Origin: Deltaproteobacteria bacterium | Lineage (GTDB): Bacteria > Desulfobacterota > Desulfobulbia > Desulfobulbales > Desulfobulbaceae | DNA length: 59,476 nt | Reading direction: 5' to 3' | NCBI GenBank assembly: GCA_024280455.1 | Contig: JAJRQC010000084.1 | Span: 1-59,476, forward strand | Part shown: one piece after another, positions 54,300 through 59,476 of the stretch | Layout of the letters: every line of letters begins with the position of its first letter | Numbering within the stretch: position 1 is the stretch's first letter | Notes under the pieces: generated by a model | Database searches by the model: none | The model's input: the letters and a program-made list of their open reading frames with translations, nothing else | What the model was told of the DNA's origin: nothing | Translations under genes and position numbers: made by a program

Positions 54300-54327
54300 G
54301 GTTGAGCCTCCTTGAAATGGTATGAGT

Positions 54328-54358
54328 ATGATATCATGATGATACCAGGATGATACCA
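54328..54358 (-). promoter_or_regulatory. Candidate operator of the RHH gene
   Basis: The 10-bp perfect palindrome ATGATATCAT (54328-54337) is followed by two direct repeats GATGATACCA at 54338-54347 and 54349-54358 (11-bp period, one helical turn). It lies 29-59 bp upstream of the RHH start. Tandem half-sites at this spacing are typical of RHH repressor operators. Confidence 0.65.
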
Positions 54359-54871
54359 AAATGTCAATGGGGGTGAATTGGGGTACGAGTGGAGGGGGGC
54401 ACGATATACTCTTTGCCCCCCGAGCATGGACGCCAGGATGGAGCGGGTAAATGGGAAGGAAGGACCGCAAAGAGAGAAGTCTCTTGCAGAGCAACCCTTC
54501 AAGGGATATTGAAGGGGTCCTGTCGCCAACAACAAAGCAGGGAGTAGCGTTCGCAGAGCGAACCCTACACCCTACTCAGTAGCGGTGACGCTACAGGAAC
54601 CAGTAAAGAAAAAAACAGAGGGTTGTCGGACAAATACGGGCAAACGAAACGTGGGGCGAGATCCAACCGCCCTATAACCCCCGCAAAAGCAGGGGTCGGT
54701 CGGTTGGAAAGAGTGACAAAATTCTTTTTTTCTTGACTGAACCCTTGCGCTTTCGCTGGGCCTATAGGTGCCGAAGGCGGAAGAACGCCGTTCTTGCCAC
54801 CTCTGACAAAAGAACTGGAGTTTACAAAGGGCTGGTCCCGGACAAGAGGGGAAAACCCTGCCAGACAGACA
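54359..54871. other. Structured non-coding stretch of cassette 2
   Basis: No convincing protein gene on either strand. At least four stable hairpins are visible: CCCTTCAA/TTGAAGGG (54495-54516); GTAGCGTTCGC/GCGAACCCTAC with one mismatch (54544-54568); GTAGCG-GTGA-CGCTAC with a GNRA-type loop (54579-54594); and CCAACCG/CGGTTGG enclosing ACCCC..GGGGT (54663-54707). The density suggests a structured RNA or a folded single-stranded DNA; the strand is unknown. Confidence 0.5.
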
Positions 54872-54989
54872 ATCTAACAAGACGCTGAAGACCGCCCACA
54901 AGGGCAATCGTTAAGGGATTCAAGAACTGTTAAGAAAACTTGAATGAATTGAAGAGTTTGACGAAGGGCGGCTTAGCTCTACGTTATAC
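54872..54989 (+). mobile_element. Integron attC site of cassette 2
   Basis: R'' ATCTAAC (54872-54878), L'' GCTGAAGACCGCCC (54884-54897), L' GGGCGGCTTAGC (54966-54977) and R' GTTATAC (54983-54989). L'' and L' pair with two extrahelical purines, as in classical attC sites. It is 118 bp long. Confidence 0.88.
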
Positions 54990-55036
54990 AAATAAGGCTA
55001 TTTCCCAATGCGACACGGTGAAACCGAGGTAACCAC

Positions 55037-57307
55037 ATGAACATTGCTTTTGTTGAGATTCAGAACTTCCGCAAACTGAAATCCTGCCGGGTGGAGATCG
55101 CTTCTCAGGAAACGATTCTGGTCGGCGCGAATAATAGCGGCAAGACATCCGCGATGGACTCGATGATCCTGTTCCTCAAGAAGCGCCGTCGCAAAGATAT
55201 TGTCACCACGGACTTCACTCTGTCGAATTGGTTGCAGATCAATCAAATCGGCACACAATGGGTCAGTGCAGATGATGACACTATGCCAGACCTTACTCTC
55301 GAACAATGGCTGCAGTATTTGCCATCCATCGACATCTGGCTTGATGCCGATGATGCGGATATCCACCACGTTATCCATCTACTCCCAACACTTGATTGGA
55401 CACCCAAGCAGAAACTCGGGGTACGGCTGGTATTTGCCCCCAAGGACGTTGAAAAACTATACAAGGAATTTGGTGATGCATTCAGATCAGCACGCGAAAC
55501 TGAGCCTGCCCCGCCGAAAACTGAACCCGAGGTTCTATCCAAAGGCAAACGCAGGCTCTCCTTGTGGCCGGGATCAATGCGGGAGTTTCTGGACAGGACT
55601 CTTCAAGAACAGTTTGAGGTAAAGGCGTACATCCTAGACCCTGCGAAATGCTGTGATCCAGAGAAAGGTGTGGCTAAACCCCAGCTGCTTCCTGTTGACA
55701 GTGAACCGATGGACAGGGATCCATTTGACGGACTCTTCAAGATAGATGTAATCAGCGCCCAACGGGGATTTTCCGATCCAACAACGGAAGATAAGTCACA
55801 CAGCGGCTTTGCGAGCTTGTCCACTCAACTCCGGCAGTATTTCACCAAGCATTTAAACCCGTCGGACTCTCCAGATGCCAGCGATATTGAAGCCCTGGAA
55901 GCCATTGAAGAGGCAAAGACGATATTTGACGAGAAACTAAAAGCAAGTTTCAAGCCTGCAATTGGCGAACTTGAGGGATTGAACTATCCGGGGTTCAGCG
56001 ACCCGCGCATCTCTTTGACGAGCGAACTCCGCGCTGTTGACACATTGGACCACAAGGCCGCCGTCCAGTTTGACGTTCTGCCCGAAGGTGTCGGCACCGC
56101 CGCCTTATCGTTACCGGAGCAGTATAACGGCTTGGGATATCAAAACCTCATCTCCATGGTATTCAGCCTGATTCGGTTCAGGGACGAATGGATGCGGGTT
56201 GGCAAAGCGGCAAAGAAGAAAAGCGGCGACGACACCATTATCGAGCCGCTTCATATTGTTCTCATTGAAGAGCCGGAAGCTCACCTGCATGCTCAGGTTC
56301 AGCAGGTGTTTATCAAAAAAGCCTACAAAGTACTGCGCAGTCATAAGTCGCTCGAGGATGGTCATCTCAACACGCAGATGATCGTCAGCACGCATTCATC
56401 GCATATTGCTCACGAGTTGGATTTTACTTGTCTGCGATACTTTCGGCGCGGATCCGCTGCACAGAAAGGAGAGATATCTTTCGCAACGGTTGTGAATCTA
56501 TCGAACACGTTTGGCGATGGCACAGAAACATCCAAATTCGCCACACGCTACATCAAGTCCACCCATTGCGATCTGTTCTTCGCTGATGCGGCCATTCTTG
56601 TCGAAGGCTCGGTGGAACGAATACTGGTTCCGCATTTCATAAAGAATGGATTCAAGAAGCTGGATCAAAGCTATATTTCCCTGCTTGAAATTGGCGGCAG
56701 TCACGCACACCGCTTGAAACCACTCCTTGAAACACTGGGCCTTCTTTCGCTTGTAATCACGGACTTGGATTCAATCGGTGAGACGGGCACGGCAAAGGTG
56801 TTCCCAGAGCGTGGCAAGAAGTATCGGACCGGCAATACGACTCTCAAGGAATGGATACCCCGTAAAGACTCTCTGGATGAGATTCTGGATTGCTCTGACG
56901 ATGACAAGCAGTCCAGCAACCAGCAGATCAGGGTGGCCTATCAATGCCCTGTGAAACTCAAATATATGGCTGGCTCCGCTGAGGAAGCCGTCCCGTACAC
57001 GTTTGAGGATTCGTTAGCTCTGACCAATCAGGACTTGTTCCGAGGATATGATGCCCCAAAAGGTCTACTAAAGAAGCTCAAAGAAGCCCTTAGTAAAGCT
57101 ACTTTACCCGAAGCCCGGCGGGTGATGTTCGACAATTTAGGGGCAGGAAGTAAAGCCGAGATGGCTTTGGAATTACTTTATCTTACCGAGCCAAGCGAGT
57201 TAAAGCCTCCGGCCTACATTCATGAAGGGCTGAAATGGCTGGAAATCAAGCTTGCTGAGAAAACACCGGATTCCCTTACCTCTTCACCGGAGGTCGGGAA
57301 TGACTGA
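55037..57307 (+). CDS. gajA: GajA-like OLD-family ATPase/TOPRIM nuclease
   Basis: A 756-residue protein. An ABC-type ATPase domain has Walker A VGANNSGKT (29-37), the Walker B/signature region VLIEEPEAHLHAQVQQ near 405 and a His-switch IVSTHSSHIAHELDF near 450. From about 515 a TOPRIM domain follows with the acidic LVEGSVERILVPHF and VITDLDSIGE. This is the OLD endonuclease architecture of Gabija GajA, a nucleotide-sensing DNA nickase in characterised systems. Here it is longer than the prototype (about 580 residues), with extra sequence in the ATPase half and C-terminus. It overlaps a UvrD-like helicase gene by 8 bp. The start is preceded by GAGG. Confidence 0.85.
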   Translation: MNIAFVEIQNFRKLKSCRVEIASQETILVGANNSGKTSAMDSMILFLKKRRRKDIVTTDFTLSNWLQINQIGTQWVSADDDTMPDLTLEQWLQYLPSIDIWLDADDADIHHVIHLLPTLDWTPKQKLGVRLVFAPKDVEKLYKEFGDAFRSARETEPAPPKTEPEVLSKGKRRLSLWPGSMREFLDRTLQEQFEVKAYILDPAKCCDPEKGVAKPQLLPVDSEPMDRDPFDGLFKIDVISAQRGFSDPTTEDKSHSGFASLSTQLRQYFTKHLNPSDSPDASDIEALEAIEEAKTIFDEKLKASFKPAIGELEGLNYPGFSDPRISLTSELRAVDTLDHKAAVQFDVLPEGVGTAALSLPEQYNGLGYQNLISMVFSLIRFRDEWMRVGKAAKKKSGDDTIIEPLHIVLIEEPEAHLHAQVQQVFIKKAYKVLRSHKSLEDGHLNTQMIVSTHSSHIAHELDFTCLRYFRRGSAAQKGEISFATVVNLSNTFGDGTETSKFATRYIKSTHCDLFFADAAILVEGSVERILVPHFIKNGFKKLDQSYISLLEIGGSHAHRLKPLLETLGLLSLVITDLDSIGETGTAKVFPERGKKYRTGNTTLKEWIPRKDSLDEILDCSDDDKQSSNQQIRVAYQCPVKLKYMAGSAEEAVPYTFEDSLALTNQDLFRGYDAPKGLLKKLKEALSKATLPEARRVMFDNLGAGSKAEMALELLYLTEPSELKPPAYIHEGLKWLEIKLAEKTPDSLTSSPEVGND

Positions 57308-59177
57308 TTCAGCCGCACAAACTGCTGAGCTCCGCGATGTAATGGCGAGCTGTCTCAACCTGGACAACCCTAGGAGTTTCTTCCTGTTTGCCGGTGCCGG
57401 TTCCGGGAAGACGCGCGCCCTTGTTGACGCGATGCAGATCTTTCGCGAGAAATGTGGCGAGGAGTTCCGCGTCTCTGCGCGGAAGGTTTCCGTCATTACA
57501 TACACCAATGCTGCATGTGACGAAATCAAACATCGAATTGACTATGACTCTATGTTCTCCGTATCCACTATTCACCGTTTTGCGTGGGAACTGATTCGGT
57601 CATATCACGACGACATTCGTGAGTGGCTCGGCCACAATCTGATAATCCAAATCAGCGCCCTCGAAGAAAAGCAGCGAAAGGGCAGAGCTGGTAAGGCATC
57701 TGCTGACCGTGCTGTACAGATCGAATCTAAGAAAAAGAGGCTGGCTCGCCTCAATACAATCAAGTACTTCGCGTACAACCCGAATGGCGAGAACATCGGC
57801 AAAAACTCGCTTAACCATGTTGAAGTCATCAGTATTTCGACTGCGTTTCTGGCAGACAAGCCGCTGATGCAGCGAATTCTGATTCGCAAGTACCCGATCC
57901 TGCTTGTTGACGAAGTTCAAGACACTCAGAAGGATTTGGTCGATGCTTTTCTTGCCGTTCAGGGAGAGCATTCAAAGGAATTCTGTTTGGGGCTTTTCGG
58001 GGATGACATGCAGCGGATCTATTCAGATGGGAAAACGGGCCTCGCAGAAGCAATTCCCAATGACTGGGCCAAACCTGCTATTACTGTCAATCATAGATGT
58101 CAGAAGCGTATCGTAAGGCTCATTAACATGATCAGAGCCGAAGCAGATGCACAAACGCAAGAACCAAGAGAAGATGCTTCAGAGGGGTTTGTACGACTGT
58201 TCCTTGTGCAAGATGGTGAGGAAGCCAATAAGATCGCAGTCGAATCAGAAATTGCCGGAAGAATGGCTAAAATCACATCAGACAATCAGTGGTTTGGAGA
58301 GAATAGAGAAGTTAAGACACTCACGCTTGAGCATCACATGGCCGCGAGGCGTGGTGGTTTTAGTGACTTCTTCGAGCCGCTCTATCAAATTGCGAATTTC
58401 AAGACGGGATTGCTTGACGGAAATTTGAGCGGTATTCCGTTTTTCTCGCAACAGGTGCTTCCTTTGGTAATGGCACTGCAATCAGCGGATAGATTTGCTG
58501 TCACACGAATTGTTAAGAAATCCCCGCTTGTATCCGCTGACACACTGGAACTCAGCAAATCGCCAATGGATGAGATCCGCAAAGCCGACGATGCTGTAAG
58601 ATCGTTCTTTACCCTGTGGGACGACGACAACGATCCATCCCTGACAGCTGTTCTGAAAGCAATAGCGGCTACGGGTCTGCTTGCTATACCTGACGTATTT
58701 GCACCTGTCATGTCTCGATCGGATTCAGCAGAAGATGAGAGTGACACTGACGATTCCGCTGAATCTGCCCACGACCCAAGAATTGATGCCTGGGACAAGG
58801 CACTTGCCGCTCCATTTAGCCAACTGAAATCCTATGTCCAATATATCTCGGATAAATCTCCATTTGGAACACATCAGGGAATCAAAGGGTTGGAGTTTCC
58901 GCGTGTGATGGTGATTTTGGATGATAACGAAGCTCGCGGATTCATGTTTAGCTACGACAAGCTACTCGGAGCGAAAGAACCAACATCAACTGATCAGAGG
59001 AATCTCGAAGAGGGGAAAGATACAGCTGTCGACAGGACACGACGACTATTCTATGTCACATGCAGTCGGGCCAAAAGCAGCCTGGCCATCGTGGTGTACA
59101 CGGTCGAAAAGAAGAAGATAGCCACCCACTTGAAGAATGCAGGGTGGTTTGAGGATGACGAAATCATAGATATTTGA
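57300..59177 (+). CDS. gajB: GajB-like UvrD/Rep-family helicase
   Basis: A 625-residue superfamily 1 helicase. Motifs seen are Walker A FAGAGSGKTRALVDA (30-44), motif Ia/Ib-like ITYTNAACDEIKHRI and VSTIHRFAW, Walker B LLVDEVQDTQKD near 203, the Q-R motif LGLFGDDMQRIY, HRCQKRIVRL, and C-terminal GIKGLEFPRVMVILDD and YVTCSRAKSSLAIV. In Gabija, GajB is required with GajA for phage defence. The ATG at 57300 overlaps the gajA stop (8 bp), so translation is coupled; the extension to 57252 is rejected. An acidic insert (DSAEDESDTDDSAESAHD) lies near residue 475-495. Confidence 0.87.
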   Translation: MTDSAAQTAELRDVMASCLNLDNPRSFFLFAGAGSGKTRALVDAMQIFREKCGEEFRVSARKVSVITYTNAACDEIKHRIDYDSMFSVSTIHRFAWELIRSYHDDIREWLGHNLIIQISALEEKQRKGRAGKASADRAVQIESKKKRLARLNTIKYFAYNPNGENIGKNSLNHVEVISISTAFLADKPLMQRILIRKYPILLVDEVQDTQKDLVDAFLAVQGEHSKEFCLGLFGDDMQRIYSDGKTGLAEAIPNDWAKPAITVNHRCQKRIVRLINMIRAEADAQTQEPREDASEGFVRLFLVQDGEEANKIAVESEIAGRMAKITSDNQWFGENREVKTLTLEHHMAARRGGFSDFFEPLYQIANFKTGLLDGNLSGIPFFSQQVLPLVMALQSADRFAVTRIVKKSPLVSADTLELSKSPMDEIRKADDAVRSFFTLWDDDNDPSLTAVLKAIAATGLLAIPDVFAPVMSRSDSAEDESDTDDSAESAHDPRIDAWDKALAAPFSQLKSYVQYISDKSPFGTHQGIKGLEFPRVMVILDDNEARGFMFSYDKLLGAKEPTSTDQRNLEEGKDTAVDRTRRLFYVTCSRAKSSLAIVVYTVEKKKIATHLKNAGWFEDDEIIDI

Positions 59178-59203
59178 GAGGGTCGAGCGCTTAAACGTGA
59201 ATT

Positions 59204-59275
59204 GTATAACAAAAAAATGCACCTGACTTTTATTCCGCTGCGCTCCACAAAAGCAGGTGATTTTAGTCGTTCGGG
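59204..59275 (+). mobile_element. Integron attC site of cassette 3
   Basis: A compact 72-bp attC: R'' GTATAAC (59204-59210), L'' TGCACCTGACTTTT, a middle with CCGCTGCGCTCC, L' AAAAGCAGGTGATTTT, and R' GTTCGGG (59269-59275). L'' and L' pair with one extrahelical A. The R' bases after GTT belong to whatever follows. It lies 26 bp after the gajB stop and is followed by about 110 bp with no recognisable gene. Confidence 0.9.
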
Positions 59276-59382
59276 AGCATTACGCGTGTGTCCCACGAAA
59301 AGCTTGCGTTCAAATCTGAACCATGATAGCGTCACCTAGTGTCTGTCCAAAAACAGCCTTTTTCGGCCGAAGCAACTCGATA

Positions 59383-59476
59383 TTAATTCTCAGATAGTAA
59401 CCACTCTGCAAAGGATTCTTCTTCATCAGGCCGCAACCCCAAGATTTTTCTTTCACGGTGCGTTTTTTTCGAAAAA
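59383..59476 (-). CDS. C-terminal fragment of an unidentified protein
   Basis: A minus-strand frame enters from the right edge and ends at TAA (59383-59385). About 30 residues are visible, highly charged (KKTHRERKILGLRPDEEESF, ending AEWLLSEN). A TGTCTGTCC-type sequence near 59340 and the hairpin-like GGCCGAAAAAGGCTGTTTTT follow it. It could be the end of a transposase or of the next array gene; I cannot identify it. Confidence 0.4.
   Translation of the reverse strand, partial: FSKKTHRERKILGLRPDEEESFAEWLLSEN

Larger units (their letters stand above)
54065..54983 (+). mobile_element. Integron gene cassette 2 (RHH protein and structured DNA)
   Basis: 919 bp from after the G of GTTAGAT to the G of GTTATAC (54983). 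The attC R'' ATCTAAC (54872-54878) is the exact reverse complement of the 5' core GTTAGAT. Unlike typical cassettes, its only recognisable gene is on the minus strand, and about 570 bp are non-coding but rich in hairpins. Confidence 0.85.
54984..59269 (+). mobile_element. Integron gene cassette 3 (Gabija-type defence operon)
   Basis: 4286 bp from after the G of GTTATAC to the G of the core at 59269. Its attC R'' GTATAAC (59204-59210) is the exact reverse complement of its 5' core GTTATAC, proving that the two ends belong together. It holds two overlapping plus-strand genes with a 53-bp leader. Most integron cassettes are below 1.5 kb with one gene, so a two-gene cassette of this size is exceptional. 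Confidence 0.87.

Noticed and set aside
54572-54907. A 111-codon minus-strand frame in cassette 2
   Set aside because: It runs through the hairpin cluster and R'' of the attC, has odd composition and no recognisable motif.

Overview
The window reads as chromosome of an anaerobic, sulfur-metabolising bacterium, most likely a Desulfobacterota member near the Desulfobulbales. This is inferred from gene content: desulfoferrodoxin, rubrerythrin, rubredoxin, an A-type flavoprotein oxidase, an 11-subunit complex I without nuoEFG, and a YeeE-TusA-DsrE sulfur cluster. No rRNA, tRNA or CRISPR array was seen.

Layout. 1-3.1 kb: repeats, an arsR-acr3 arsenite operon with a frameshifted pump gene, and an EF-hand protein. 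3.3-5.6 kb: an AmrS-type radical SAM protein, a DUF202 membrane protein and small unknowns. 5.7-8.3 kb: a phage-shock locus with pspF divergent from a sigma-54-driven pspABC. 8.4-12.9 kb: an EI24-type membrane protein, arfB, a polar amino-acid ABC transporter and pal. 13.0-17.9 kb: an oxygen/peroxide defence island (PerR-like regulator, rubrerythrin, peroxiredoxin, desulfoferrodoxin, tandem rubredoxin, FprA/ROO, a desulforedoxin-like protein). 18.4-31.9 kb: a cytoplasmic molybdopterin oxidoreductase and a four-cluster ferredoxin, followed by nuoABCDHIJKLMN. 32-38.7 kb, minus strand: cmk-hisC, gatCA, an HD-GYP response regulator, a deacetylase-fold protein and 5-formyl-THF cyclo-ligase. 38.8-42 kb: a yeeE-type transporter divergent from tusA-dsrE-dsrE2 and a 57-codon ORF. 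43.4-51.4 kb: dnaN (interrupted by an in-frame TGA), gyrB, an MntA/HepT pair, gyrA and gpsA.

The most striking region is 52.9-59.3 kb, which I read as an array of three integron gene cassettes. Each cassette's 5' core heptamer is the exact reverse complement of the R'' heptamer in its own downstream attC site: GTTAAAC/GTTTAAC, GTTAGAT/ATCTAAC and GTTATAC/GTATAAC. The cassettes carry (1) an AP2-like/HNH endonuclease, (2) a minus-strand ribbon-helix-helix protein plus a strongly structured non-coding stretch, and (3) a 4.3-kb two-gene OLD-nuclease/UvrD-helicase module of the Gabija type. No integron integrase lies in the window, so this is an integrase-less attC cluster or the distal part of a larger integron.

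Several genes are broken or altered: acr3 and hepT (one base short in homopolymers), dnaN (TGA at codon 245) and the first rubredoxin domain (Cys to Arg). Some of these may be sequence errors, and dnaN most needs checking because it is normally essential.
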